Shown: positions 26,384 through 35,064, counted from the first letter of the stretch. The stretch is 64,000 nucleotides of DNA from Fibrisoma montanum (GCF_003583365.1 NZ_QXED01000001.1:682001-746000), one strand, 5' to 3'. Translations and numbers: made by a program. The notes: a model not told the origin generated them from the sequence alone.

Positions 26384-27865
26384 ATGTATTTTCTTGGATT
26401 CGATCTGGGCAGTTCATCCGTCAAAGCCTGCCTCTTAGACGCCGAAACCGGCACAGCCGTAGCCACCGCTTTTTTCCCTGAAACCGAAATGGCCATCGAC
26501 GCTCCGCAACCGGGCTTCGCTGAGCAAAATCCCGAGGCCTGGTGGCAAAACGCCTGTCAGGCGTCTAAAGCGGTTATCCGGCAGGCGGGGGTAGCCCCGG
26601 AGGCCGTGAAAGCCATCGGCATCTCGTACCAGATGCACGGGCTGGTTGTGGTTGATAAACACCTGAACGTACTGCGTCCGTCCATCATCTGGTGCGACAG
26701 CCGGGCCGTTCCGTACGGTAACCGGGCCTTCGACGCCCTTGGCCACGACCGAACGCTGCGGCATCTGCTCAACTCACCCGGCAACTTTACAGCTGCCAAA
26801 CTGGCGTGGGTGAAAGCCAACGAACCGGATGTGTACGCGCAGGTAGATAAATTCATGCTCCCCGGCGATTATCTGGCAGCCCGGATGACCGGCGAGATCG
26901 TGACGACCGCATCGGGGCTGTCGGAAGGGATTTTCTGGGATTTTCAGCAGAGCCAGCCCGCCGATTTTCTGCTTGATTACTACGGTTTCGATTCGTCGCT
27001 TATCCCAACGATCCGGCCGACATTTGCTGAGCAGGGGCAACTGAACACTCAGGCCGCTGCTGAACTGGGACTGGCTGCCGGTACGCCCGTTACGTACCGG
27101 GCCGGCGATCAGCCCAACAACGCATTCTCGCTCAATGTCCTCGAACCAGGTGAGATCGCGGCCACGGCCGGTACGTCGGGGGTAGTGTACGGTGTCAGCG
27201 ACAAGGCCGAATATGATGCGCAGTCGCGGGTCAATACGTTCCTGCACGTTAGCAGTACACCCGAAGCTGCGCGGTATGGCGTATTGCTGTGCGTTAATGG
27301 AACAGGTATTCTGAACAGTTGGCTACGTAATCAGCTGCTTCGCAATTCGGTGAGCTACGCCGATATGAACACCATTGCCGCCCACGCGCCGGTGGGTGCC
27401 GACGGCCTGGTTTGCCTGCCCTTCGGCAACGGTGCTGAGCGGGTACTCGAAAACCGCGACCTGGGCGCTTCGTTCCACGGCCTGCAACTGACCCGCCACG
27501 GGCTGCCGCACCTGGTTCGGGCTGCGCAGGAGGGCATTGTCTTTGCACTATACTACGGCATCAAGGTGATGGAGCAGGTCGGTGTGGGGCTCAAAACCAT
27601 TCGGGCCGGGGAGGCCAACATGTTCCTGAGCCCACTCTTCCGCGATACGCTGGCGACATTGACCGGCGCTGAAATTCAACTCTACAACACCGATGGTGCG
27701 CAGGGAGCCGCCCGCGGAGCCGGCCTGGGACTAGGCTACTACAAAAATCGCGATGAAGCGTTCGTAGGTTTGCACGTAACGAAAACGATTGATGCCGACA
27801 TCCGGGACCAGGCGCGGTTCACCGATGCGTACGAACGGTGGCTGGAAAAACTGATGACGCTTTAG
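26384..27865 (+). CDS. xylB: Xylulokinase
   Basis: 493 residues, the normal length of the FGGY family. It phosphorylates D-xylulose to xylulose 5-phosphate for the pentose phosphate pathway. The N-terminal ATPase fold begins FLGFDLGSSSVKACLLD, followed by ISYQMHGLVVVD and IIWCDSRA. The catalytic Asp is in YRAGDQPNNAFS (about 240), then TAGTSGVVYG, and the C-terminal ATP site includes GAQGAARGAGLGLGYY. The gene faces the same way as xylA 0.9 kb downstream, with a toxin-antitoxin-like pair between them. Confidence 0.95.
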   Translation: MYFLGFDLGSSSVKACLLDAETGTAVATAFFPETEMAIDAPQPGFAEQNPEAWWQNACQASKAVIRQAGVAPEAVKAIGISYQMHGLVVVDKHLNVLRPSIIWCDSRAVPYGNRAFDALGHDRTLRHLLNSPGNFTAAKLAWVKANEPDVYAQVDKFMLPGDYLAARMTGEIVTTASGLSEGIFWDFQQSQPADFLLDYYGFDSSLIPTIRPTFAEQGQLNTQAAAELGLAAGTPVTYRAGDQPNNAFSLNVLEPGEIAATAGTSGVVYGVSDKAEYDAQSRVNTFLHVSSTPEAARYGVLLCVNGTGILNSWLRNQLLRNSVSYADMNTIAAHAPVGADGLVCLPFGNGAERVLENRDLGASFHGLQLTRHGLPHLVRAAQEGIVFALYYGIKVMEQVGVGLKTIRAGEANMFLSPLFRDTLATLTGAEIQLYNTDGAQGAARGAGLGLGYYKNRDEAFVGLHVTKTIDADIRDQARFTDAYERWLEKLMTL

Positions 27866-27886
27866 TTCTTTTTGGTAAAATCAGCT

Positions 27887-28132
27887 ATGAAATACACTCA
27901 TCCACGGTACTCGCGAATCACGATTGACCCGGAAGTTTGCTCCGGAAAACCGTGTATTCGTGGTCTTCGATTTCCAGTAGCTTCATTACTGGATTATTTA
28001 AGCAGCGGTATAACATACGAATGCTTGCTTCAGGAATTTCCCTTCTTGGAGCGAGAAGATATTTTTGAAGCCTTGTCGTTTTCGGCCGATATGCTTCAGG
28101 AAAATTTCTTTCTTCTCCAGAAAGCAGCTTGA
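27887..28132 (+). CDS. DUF433 protein, antitoxin-like
   Basis: 81 residues from the ATG at 27887. It has the DUF433 core: RITIDPEVCSGKPCIRGLRFPV, then LLDYLSSGITYECLLQEFPFLEREDI and FEALSFSADM. The fold is a homeodomain-like helix-turn-helix, and these proteins are paired with DUF5615 PIN-like proteins as predicted VapBC-like modules. The partner starts 2 bases after the stop. It sits 21 bases after xylB and may be read from the same transcript. AT-richer codons than xylB suggest separate acquisition. Confidence 0.9.
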   Translation: MKYTHPRYSRITIDPEVCSGKPCIRGLRFPVASLLDYLSSGITYECLLQEFPFLEREDIFEALSFSADMLQENFFLLQKAA

Positions 28133-28134
28133 TA

Positions 28135-28398
28135 ATGAAGTTTCTGCTTGATGTGAACATGCCGCCCTCACTTGGTTTGCAATTGGAGTCCCTGGGGCAC
28201 TCTTACCGCTGGGTACCAGCTTGTATGGAGCCAACCTCCAGTGATTCAGCCATTTTGCAGGAAGCGACGCGTAATGACGAAGTTGTTTTAACACACGATA
28301 ACGATTTTGATACGTTGCTTTCTTTCACAGGCAGCACTAAGCCATCTGTCGTTATATTCAGAATTCACAGATTAGCACCGAACGCTTTTTTACAATAA
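28135..28398 (+). CDS. DUF5615 PIN-like toxin, truncated by a frameshift
   Basis: 87 residues from the ATG at 28135. It has the DUF5615 N-terminal core with PIN-type acidic residues: MKFLLDVNMPP (Asp7), SDSAILQEATRNDEVVLTHDNDFD (the paired Asp residues), then KPSVVIFRIHR. Family members are usually 110-125 residues. Here the frame stops after LAPNAFLQ, just past a run of six T (28386-28391). The missing tail is encoded in the next frame (28398-28517). One extra T would restore a 126-residue protein. Either the toxin is inactivated or the run is miscounted. Confidence 0.85.
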   Translation: MKFLLDVNMPPSLGLQLESLGHSYRWVPACMEPTSSDSAILQEATRNDEVVLTHDNDFDTLLSFTGSTKPSVVIFRIHRLAPNAFLQ

Positions 28399-28517
28399 TG
28401 ACGGCTAACTGGTCATCTATCGAACCAGCCTTAACAAGAGGAGCACTTATCATTATTGAAGAAGACAAAATGCGCATTAGAGATTTGCCATACAGTTCCA
28501 TTAATAAACGAGAATAA
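28398..28517 (+). pseudogene. Out-of-frame C-terminal part of the DUF5615 toxin
   Basis: A 39-codon frame overlapping the toxin stop encodes WSSIEPALTRGALIIIEEDK then MRIRDLPY. This is the typical last section of DUF5615 proteins (a short helix, the LxxGALVVVE strand, then RIRxLP). It follows on from the toxin if one base is inserted in the T run at 28386-28391. Confidence 0.7.
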
Positions 28518-28797
28518 TGATTTACAGGCTTACCCTTTTGGCTGGTAGAAACTGAGCTGACTATGACTCACGAACGTTCGACAGGGCTCCATAGATAAAG
28601 ATTGACGTGCGATAAGGTTTCGCTGGGTTGAGTACATCAAAAAAATGATCCGTCAGGATAGCCGCGCCATGAGCGAACAGGGTAAATCAAAAATAAAGCC
28701 TGCTCGTACACTAACCCCGTAAAGAAACTTCCTGTCCGACTTATGAGTAAAGGCCGTAATTTAACCGCCTTAATACCCTAAAATTTCCGCTGAACAC

Positions 28798-30144
28798 ATG
28801 TCTGAAATTAAGCTTACACTGGGCGATACGGCCTACTTCCCCTTTGTCGACAAGCCCATTGCCTTCGAAGGGCGTGACTCCGACAACCCCCTCGCCTTCA
28901 AGGTCTACGACCCCAACCGACTCATCCTGGGACGGCCCATGAAGGACCTTTTCCGCTTTGCCGTCGCCTACTGGCACTCCTTCTGCGGCACTGGCAACGA
29001 CCCATTCGGACCCGGCACCAAGCACTTCCCCTGGGATGCCCTGGCAGCCAACGACCCCCTGGCAGCCGCCCACCACAAGATGGATGCCGCCTTCGAGTTC
29101 ATCACCAAGATGGGCATCGAGTTCTACTGCTTCCACGATGTCGATGTCGCCCCCGAAGGCCGATCCAACGCCGAGTTCGAAGCCAACTTCCGCGCCATCG
29201 TCGACTACGCCAAACAGAAGCAGGCCGCCAGTGGCGTCAAGCTGCTCTGGGGCACGGCCAACCTCTTCTCCCATGAGCGCTACATGAACGGGGCGGCCAC
29301 CAACCCCGACTTCCACGTGCTGGCCCACGGGGGCTGGCAGGTCAAGAACGCCATCGATGCCACCATCGAGCTGGGCGGCTCGGGCTACACCTTCTGGGGG
29401 GGCCGTGAGGGTTACATGTCCTTGCTGAACACCAACATGAAGCGGGAGACCGAGCACCTGGGCCGCTTTTTGCAGATGGCCCGGGACTACGCCCGCCAGC
29501 AGGGCTTCAAGGGGGCCTTCTACATCGAGCCCAAGCCCATGGAGCCCTCTAAGCACCAGTACGACTTTGATGCGGCCACGGTGGTGGGCTTCCTCAACCG
29601 GCACGGGTTGCAGGACGACTTTGAGTTGAACATCGAGACCAACCACGCCACGCTGGCCAACCACACCTTTGCCCATGAGCTGCAGGTGGCGGCTGATGCG
29701 GGCATGCTGGGCTCGATCGATGCCAACCGGGGCGACTACCAGAACGGCTGGGACACGGATCAGTTTCCCATGGACCTCTATGAGCTGACCGAAGCGATGC
29801 TGGTGATCCTGGAAGCGGGTGGTCTGAAGTCGGGCGGGGTGAACTTCGACGCCAAGACGCGGAGGAACTCGACCGACCTGGAGGACTTGTTCATTGCGCA
29901 CATCGGGGGCATGGACGCCTTTGCCAGGGCCGCGATCGTGGCGGAGGCCATCCTGGAGAAGTCGCCGTACCGGAAGCTGCGGTCGGAGCGGTACGCGAGC
30001 TATGACAGTGGTGAGGGGGCACGTTTTGAGCGGGGCGAGCTGACGTTGGCGGATCTGCGGCAGTATGCACTGGAGCAGGGCGAGCCGCGGCAGATCAGCG
30101 GCAAGCAGGAGCTGTTCGAGGCCATCATCAATCAGTACATCTAG
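28798..30144 (+). CDS. xylA: Xylose isomerase
   Basis: 448 residues, class II length. It converts D-xylose to D-xylulose using two divalent metals. Conserved motifs are [14 protein letters not shown], the catalytic His region [20 protein letters not shown], the metal-binding [34 protein letters not shown] and [19 protein letters not shown]. Third codon positions are far richer in G+C than in the neighbours, with a switch along the gene: Val is GTC in 8 of 9 cases up to 29400 and GTG in all 6 after it, and Arg and Ala move to CGG and GCG. This composition also keeps a long antisense frame open. Confidence 0.97.
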   Translation: MSEIKLTLGDTAYFPFVDKPIAFEGRDSDNPLAFKVYDPNRLILGRPMKDLFRFAVAYWHSFCGTGNDPFGPGTKHFPWDALAANDPLAAAHHKMDAAFEFITKMGIEFYCFHDVDVAPEGRSNAEFEANFRAIVDYAKQKQAASGVKLLWGTANLFSHERYMNGAATNPDFHVLAHGGWQVKNAIDATIELGGSGYTFWGGREGYMSLLNTNMKRETEHLGRFLQMARDYARQQGFKGAFYIEPKPMEPSKHQYDFDAATVVGFLNRHGLQDDFELNIETNHATLANHTFAHELQVAADAGMLGSIDANRGDYQNGWDTDQFPMDLYELTEAMLVILEAGGLKSGGVNFDAKTRRNSTDLEDLFIAHIGGMDAFARAAIVAEAILEKSPYRKLRSERYASYDSGEGARFERGELTLADLRQYALEQGEPRQISGKQELFEAIINQYI

Positions 30145-30162
30145 ATAACTCCCCTTGAGCAG

Positions 30163-30204
30163 AAAATAGGTTTACCAGATTAACCGTCTGTGTAAACCTA
30201 TTTT
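30163..30204 (+). terminator. Intrinsic terminator of xylA
   Basis: Perfect 13-bp stem (30163-30175 with 30192-30204, arm AAAATAGGTTTAC) followed by TTATTTT, 18 bases after the xylA stop. Confidence 0.75.
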
Positions 30205-30257
30205 TATTTTCATGGCTGAACGGCTATCTTGAACCGCACACCCAAAACAAGTAACTC

Positions 30258-30473
30258 ATGGAGCTTTTCATCGGATTAGGAGGCATCGAACTGCTCTTCG
30301 TACTGGCTATTCTGGGATTTTTCATCCTCTTGCCGCTCATTGCTCTCATTGACGCCCTTCGCAGTTCGTTCCATGGCAACGATAAGCTTGTTTGGGTGCT
30401 GGTCATTCTTCTTTTTCCATTTCTGGGGGCCATCTTATACTTTGTTATCGGCCGTAACCAACGCATTCCATGA
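30258..30473 (+). CDS. PLDc_N-domain small membrane protein
   Basis: 71 residues with two membrane segments (about 8-30 and 43-63) joined by a short charged loop (DALRSSFHGNDK). The ending FLGAILYFVIGRNQ is the signature of the phospholipase D N-terminal (PLDc_N) family, normally found before cardiolipin synthase domains; here it stands alone, as is common in Bacteroidota. Function unknown. Its TGA overlaps the ATG of the next gene by 4 bases, so the two are translationally coupled. Confidence 0.8.
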   Translation: MELFIGLGGIELLFVLAILGFFILLPLIALIDALRSSFHGNDKLVWVLVILLFPFLGAILYFVIGRNQRIP

Positions 30474-30928
30474 AAGCCATTCTACTCCTGGTTAATCTCT
30501 TAATCTGCTCAGCAGCCATCGCCCAATCCGGGGAAGAACAAGCCGTTCGCACCACCATTACCAACATGTTCGACGGCATGCGCAAAGCAGACACGACTCT
30601 GTTCAAATCGGTCTTTGCGCCAAACGCTACGTTGCAAAGCATCGCCAAAAACAAAGAGGGCGTTGTGGCGGTCCGGCAGGATGCCATTCCTGGCTTCATT
30701 GCTTCTGTTGGCAAACAGGCACCGGGCGCCCTCGACGAACGGCTGTCGGGCATGGAAATCAAAATTGATGGTGAGCTGGCTACGGCCTGGACGCCCTACA
30801 CGTTTTACTACAACCAGAAAAAGAGCCATTGCGGAGTCAATGCCTTTACGCTGGTCAAACTGAACGGTGGCTGGAAAATCCAGAGCATCATCGATACCCG
30901 CCGACGCGACAACTGTCCGGATTTATAG
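30470..30928 (+). CDS. Secreted NTF2-like (SnoaL/DUF4440-type) protein
   Basis: 152 residues with a Sec signal peptide ending SAAIAQ. The rest has the cone-shaped NTF2-like pattern: an N-terminal helix EEQAVRTTITNMFDGMRKAD, a strand around LFAPNATLQSIA-like residues, then GELATAWTPYTFYY, VNAFTLVKLNGGWKIQSIIDTR. Such domains occur as small hydrolases, isomerases or binding proteins; no catalytic residue can be assigned. It is coupled to the PLDc_N gene and convergent with the enoyl-CoA hydratase gene, only 3 bases away. Confidence 0.85.
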   Translation: MKAILLLVNLLICSAAIAQSGEEQAVRTTITNMFDGMRKADTTLFKSVFAPNATLQSIAKNKEGVVAVRQDAIPGFIASVGKQAPGALDERLSGMEIKIDGELATAWTPYTFYYNQKKSHCGVNAFTLVKLNGGWKIQSIIDTRRRDNCPDL

Positions 30929-30931
30929 CCA

Positions 30932-31750
30932 TTACTCACCGCTCCAGTTTGGTGCGCGCTTTTCCAGAAAAGCCGCCATGCCTTCCCTGGCATCGGCGGT
31001 CTGCTGAATCTGTTGAAACTGCTCGTGCAGAAAGGCCTGCTGCTGATCCGGTGGCAGGCTTTTTACTTGTTGATACGCCCGTAGGCCGAATTGCATAGCC
31101 GTTGGCGAATACTGCTTCAACTCATTAGTAATCCGCGCCACTTCGGCATCCAGTTCTGCGGCCGGCACAACGGTTGTTACCAGCCCTACAGCCATCGCAT
31201 CAGCGGCCGACAGCACCCTGGCCCGCAGACAAAGATCGAGGGCCGTGCGGGCGGGCATGATCTCCAGTAACACCGCCAGCACCTGAAACGGGAACAGCCC
31301 ACGCTTCACTTCGGGCAGGCTGAACGTAGCTGACCCGGCCGCTACTACGTAGGTACAGCCGCCAACCAGCAAAAAACCCCCGGCGTAGACCGGCCCCTGC
31401 ACCCGGGCAATACAGGGTTTGTGCAACCCAGCCATCAGTTCACCTAACCGAACCGGACCGGACGGTGGCGGAACCGCAGGCAACTCCTGCTCACCAGTCG
31501 AAAGCGCTTTCAGGTCCATACCGGCGCAGAACGTATCGCCCGCGGCTGCCAGCACCACCATCCAGATAGCCTTCGTATAGTGGGCATAGTGAAGTGCAAA
31601 AGCTAGTTCGGTAAGCAGCGTTTGGTTAAGGGCATTCTTCTTTTCCGGCCGATTGAGCGTAATGGTCAGTACGTGATCGCTGTGCTCAACCAGGAGGTGA
31701 CGGAAACCACCCGCGGGTAGTTCAGCCGCCTGCGAAGGTGTGTAAAGCAT
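30932..31750 (-). CDS. Enoyl-CoA hydratase/isomerase (crotonase) family protein
   Basis: 272 residues with the crotonase fold. Oxyanion-hole segments are FCAGMDLKAL and GPVYAGGFLLVGG. Of the two catalytic acids of true enoyl-CoA hydratases, the second is present (Glu in FSLPEVKRGLFP), but the first, normally in GGGCEL, is Thr here (VGGCTYVV). One-acid crotonases are often isomerases (such as delta3-delta2-enoyl-CoA isomerase) or other CoA enzymes rather than hydratases. No beta-oxidation genes are adjacent. A -7-like TAGTTTTG lies at 31816-31809 on the minus strand. Confidence 0.88.
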   Translation of the reverse strand: MLYTPSQAAELPAGGFRHLLVEHSDHVLTITLNRPEKKNALNQTLLTELAFALHYAHYTKAIWMVVLAAAGDTFCAGMDLKALSTGEQELPAVPPPSGPVRLGELMAGLHKPCIARVQGPVYAGGFLLVGGCTYVVAAGSATFSLPEVKRGLFPFQVLAVLLEIMPARTALDLCLRARVLSAADAMAVGLVTTVVPAAELDAEVARITNELKQYSPTAMQFGLRAYQQVKSLPPDQQQAFLHEQFQQIQQTADAREGMAAFLEKRAPNWSGE

Positions 31751-31924
31751 AGTAACTGATGAAAAGCGTAAAACTAGGCATTTAGGCTAATTATAACCGC
31801 TTCAGTGGCAAAACTACCGCTTAATAAATTACTTGCTGTAACCTGCTGTACGGTATATGTCTGTGTAGATTTTTCAAGTTAGGAAACTGAAAGCCAGCTG
31901 TTCATCCTTCTCTCCTGACCTGTT

Positions 31925-33046
31925 ATGAAACTCTTTATCTGTCTGTGCCTGGTGCTCATGAGCATTCAGACATACGCTACCCATATCCTGGGCGGTTATG
32001 TTCAGGCGAAACGCGTCTCTCCTACATCGCTTCAATATGACATCGTTGTGACGTTGTATTTAGATGAAGTTTACGGCCGGGCAGCCGCCGACGACGTCAA
32101 CATCATACAGATCTGCTTCGGTGATGGTACCACGCGTACCATCACCCGGGCCACACGGCAGCTGGTAACTGACCGCGTTGCCAGCCTGAACGTGTATCAA
32201 ACGCAGCACACGTATGCAGGACCAGGTTCGTTTGTAGTCACAACTACCATTCCTAACCGTACTGAGGCCCGAAATTTACCCCGGGCAGACCTGCTGCCTT
32301 TTACGCTCAGTACGACCCTGTTAATTAACAGCCAGCTTGTCAATCAAACGCCGGCCGTGTCCGTGCCGGCAACCGGTTTCCGACTGGCTGCCCGGCAGCG
32401 CGCTACCATTAATTTGCAGGCTACCGACGCGGAGGGAGACAGCCTGGTGTATGGGCTCGTTCGTGCGCTTACGACCACGTCATTGACTTCGTGTGAACAG
32501 CGAACGGCTACTACGTATCAGTTTCCAAACGACGCTACCCGACAGGGCACGTTCAGAATAAATAGTCGCACCGGCACGCTGGTCTGGGATTCACCCGTTG
32601 AACTCGGTCGGTACGTGATCTCGATTGCTATCGACGAATGGCGCAACGGCGTAACCATCAGTCGCACCATTCACGAAATTACCCTATTTGTTGAGGATCG
32701 ACCCGGTACGCCCACCCCTACTCCGCCCTACGAACCAGCCATCGAAGGGGCATTTGGTGGGATTATTACGGCGCTGCCCGAATACACCGATGCTGACATA
32801 GAGTTGGTTGTCTTTCCCAACCCGGTTGAAAGTCGGCTGTGGGTGACCATTCAAAGTCGAAAAGCCATAGTGCCCAGTGCCCAGTTACGGGACATTGGCG
32901 GTCGGCTGATTCACGAACTACGCTTCAACGGCCCCGCCCGACGCCATGAGCAGCTAATCGATCTGGAAAGCTTGTCGGCCGGTACGTACATCCTGCACAC
33001 GGAGGTAAACGGCCGGACGATAGCCGAGAAAATTCTGAAGAAATAA
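31925..33046 (+). CDS. Secreted T9SS cargo protein with gliding/PKD-like repeats
   Basis: 373 residues. A signal peptide ends at SIQTYA, and the mature protein begins THILGGYVQAKRVS, a start common in Bacteroidota adhesins of the gliding-motility-associated group. Beta-rich Ig/PKD-like domains follow (about 20-260), with DSLVYGLVRA and GRYVISIAIDEW. A Pro-rich linker (GTPTPTPPYEP) leads to the C-terminal sorting domain (about 285-373: VVFPNPVESRLWV, LRDIGGRLI, LSAGTYILHTEVNGRT, ending KILKK). It should be exported by Sec and then by the type IX system to the surface. Ligand unknown. Confidence 0.85.
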   Translation: MKLFICLCLVLMSIQTYATHILGGYVQAKRVSPTSLQYDIVVTLYLDEVYGRAAADDVNIIQICFGDGTTRTITRATRQLVTDRVASLNVYQTQHTYAGPGSFVVTTTIPNRTEARNLPRADLLPFTLSTTLLINSQLVNQTPAVSVPATGFRLAARQRATINLQATDAEGDSLVYGLVRALTTTSLTSCEQRTATTYQFPNDATRQGTFRINSRTGTLVWDSPVELGRYVISIAIDEWRNGVTISRTIHEITLFVEDRPGTPTPTPPYEPAIEGAFGGIITALPEYTDADIELVVFPNPVESRLWVTIQSRKAIVPSAQLRDIGGRLIHELRFNGPARRHEQLIDLESLSAGTYILHTEVNGRTIAEKILKK

Positions 33047-33048
33047 GA

Positions 33049-34026
33049 TTAGAACAGCTGCTTCCACGTACCCTTCACCCGATTGTATTTCAGGGTGCTG
33101 GGGAGGGCCTTCCACCAGTATTTGTTGATCTCAACAGCGAACGACGGCTGCATATAGCAGTTGATGGCGCAACCTTCACAGGCCGGCAGACGGCCTTCCA
33201 GCGCCACCAGCTTCTGCACTTCGTCGGAGCGGTAGAGCTCGTACAGCTGGCCGTCGATGGCAATGTCTTTCAGCCCCAGGTGGTAGCAGGGCAATACCAG
33301 CTTGTTTTCCGGCGAAATCACCAGCGTCGTGCTGGCAGCGCGGCAAACGGGGTCGTCAGTGTGGTTGCCCCCATCGCGACGAAGCTGAATAAACGCATCG
33401 TTGAGATAGACGTTTTTCTGCCGTCCCCACCAGGTCATCTGCTGGAGAGCAGCTTCCGAAAATCGTTCGCCTGTCTCAACGGTATTATACTCAAATACGG
33501 GATTCAGGATCAGCACCAGGTTGTTGGGCAGGCAGATTTCTTCGTGCAGCTGCCTGATCTGGGCAACGTTATGCTCAAACACAGTAAACAGAATGTCGGG
33601 CCGTTCGCCAAGTCGCCGGGCTATAGCGATGGATTCCATGACTTTGTCGAAGCACGGTACGCCCCTCGATCGGTCATGCTCTTCGGCAATTGGCGAGTCG
33701 AGCGAAAAGTGCAGCATATCGACCAGCCCCCGCAGCCGTTCGGCGTACTTTGGGTAAAGTAATCCGTTCGTCGTGATGGTTGTGATGAAGCCAAGCTGTT
33801 TGGCTTCCAGCAGGAGGTCGGGCAACTGACGGTGCAGCAGGGGTTCGCCACCCGTAAAATCAACGACCCGAACGCCCAGCCGTTTCAAATCCCTCAGGTT
33901 TTCCCGTACGTTTTCAAGGGTGACGTAGGGTGAGGGCCGCTCCCATATATCGCAAAAATTACAGGTCGCATTGCAGCGGTACGTCACGTAGTAGTTGCAC
34001 AGAACCGGATGGGAGACAAGGCGCAT
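33049..34026 (-). CDS. Radical SAM protein with C-terminal extra cysteines
   Basis: 325 residues. The cluster motif CNATCNFC (CxxxCxxC) is near residue 18, followed by VVDFTGGEPLLHRQLP with the SAM-binding GGEP, and TTNGLL and FSLDSP strands of the partial TIM barrel. The C-terminal part has further cysteines (PCYHLG, then CEGCAINCYMQP) like a SPASM/twitch domain that may hold auxiliary clusters. The product is unknown; HpnH-like and peptide-modifying enzymes share this layout. It is downstream of accD, separated only by repeat element A. Confidence 0.88.
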   Translation of the reverse strand: MRLVSHPVLCNYYVTYRCNATCNFCDIWERPSPYVTLENVRENLRDLKRLGVRVVDFTGGEPLLHRQLPDLLLEAKQLGFITTITTNGLLYPKYAERLRGLVDMLHFSLDSPIAEEHDRSRGVPCFDKVMESIAIARRLGERPDILFTVFEHNVAQIRQLHEEICLPNNLVLILNPVFEYNTVETGERFSEAALQQMTWWGRQKNVYLNDAFIQLRRDGGNHTDDPVCRAASTTLVISPENKLVLPCYHLGLKDIAIDGQLYELYRSDEVQKLVALEGRLPACEGCAINCYMQPSFAVEINKYWWKALPSTLKYNRVKGTWKQLF

Positions 34027-34128
34027 AAGAGAAAGGAGAAAAGGGTGGAAAGGGAAGAGGGAACAAAGGAGAGAAAATTAGTAGTTGCGAATTCCTTCCT
34101 CCTTTCCTCCCTCCTGCCTTTCTCCTTC
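34027..34128. repeat. Intergenic word-repeat element A (GA-rich/CT-rich arms, period 7)
   Basis: Purine arm 34027-34077 (words such as AAGAGAA, AGGAGAA, AAGGGTG, GAAAGGG) and pyrimidine arm 34091-34128, with a 13-base mixed spacer. The arms are approximately complementary. On the minus strand the CT-rich arm runs directly into the ATG of the radical SAM gene at 34026, and the other arm abuts the accD stop. Confidence 0.65.
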
Positions 34129-34971
34129 TTACTGCAACATCTTGAACAAGCTCGACAGCTTGTCTTTCAGGTCTTTACGATCAACGATGAAGTCGAGAAA
34201 ACCATGTTCGAGCACAAACTCTGCACTCTGGAATCCTTTGGGCAGGTCCGTACCAATGGTTTCGCGAATGACACGCGGACCGGCAAAACCAATCAGAGCG
34301 CCGGGTTCAGCAATGTTAAAATCACCGAGCATAGCATACGAAGCCGTTACGCCCCCCGTTGTAGGATCAGTCAGCAGTGAAACATACGGCAATCCAGCCT
34401 CCGACAGTAATGCCAGCTTGGCCGATGTTTTAGCCATCTGCATCAACGAGAAACCAGCCTCCATCATCCGGGCTCCCCCCGACCGTGAAATCATCAGGAA
34501 CGGCGTCTTATTTTGTAACGCATGGTCGATAGCACGGGCAATCTTCTCGCCCACCACCGATCCCATTGAGCCACCGATGAAGCCAAAGTCCATGCAGGCA
34601 ATCGTCACCGTTATGTCGTTCATGGGGCCGTATGCCGTGCGAACCGCGTCTTTCAGACCGGTTTTATTGATGGTCGTCCGCAGCCGATCCGGGTAAGGCT
34701 TGGTATCGGTAAACTTCAGCGGATCCGCCGACGTCATCGTTGCATCCAGCTCAACGAACTGGTTTTCGTCGAACAGGATGCTGAAATAAGCATCGGAACC
34801 AATTTTCTCGTGGTAGTTACAGTGTACGCAGGTATAGGCATTCAGCTTATGCTCCCGCGTATGCATGATTTTCTTACAGTTTGGACATTGGTACCACAAC
34901 CCATCGGGAGCTTCCCGCTTCATTTCGGTCGGGGTCTGAATACCCTTATCTTTTCGGACGAACCAAGACAT
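34129..34971 (-). CDS. accD: Acetyl-CoA carboxylase carboxyltransferase subunit beta
   Basis: 280 residues. With AccA it transfers CO2 from carboxybiotin to acetyl-CoA, giving malonyl-CoA for fatty acids. The N-terminal zinc ribbon is complete (CPNCKK, then CVHC, residues about 29-51). The carboxyltransferase core shows [32 protein letters not shown] with the oxyanion glycines, and [16 protein letters not shown]. Length is normal. accA is not nearby. Element B lies immediately before the ATG. Confidence 0.96.
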   Translation of the reverse strand: MSWFVRKDKGIQTPTEMKREAPDGLWYQCPNCKKIMHTREHKLNAYTCVHCNYHEKIGSDAYFSILFDENQFVELDATMTSADPLKFTDTKPYPDRLRTTINKTGLKDAVRTAYGPMNDITVTIACMDFGFIGGSMGSVVGEKIARAIDHALQNKTPFLMISRSGGARMMEAGFSLMQMAKTSAKLALLSEAGLPYVSLLTDPTTGGVTASYAMLGDFNIAEPGALIGFAGPRVIRETIGTDLPKGFQSAEFVLEHGFLDFIVDRKDLKDKLSSLFKMLQ

Positions 34972-35040
34972 TTGCCAGTTTTCAGTTTGTGGTTTACAGG
35001 TTACGGTTCACTGACCGGATCTGTAAATGACCGGTAAAGA
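34972..35040. repeat. Intergenic word-repeat element B (CAGTTTACGGTT type, period 7)
   Basis: Degenerate 7-base words (TGCCAGT, TTTCAGT, TTGTGGT, TTACAGG, TTACGGT, TCACTGA) run from 34973, with a shorter arm at about 35011-35036 that is a rough reverse complement. It starts one base from the accD ATG on the minus strand. Words overlap those of element J. Confidence 0.5.
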
Positions 35041-35064
35041 TACTAAGAAAAAACTGTCGGGTGG

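Noticed and set aside
28741-29901. A 386-codon open frame on the minus strand across xylA
   Set aside because: It is a shadow of the extreme codon composition of xylA. Its product has low complexity (Val, Gly, Glu, His), no known domain, and lies entirely opposite a certain gene.
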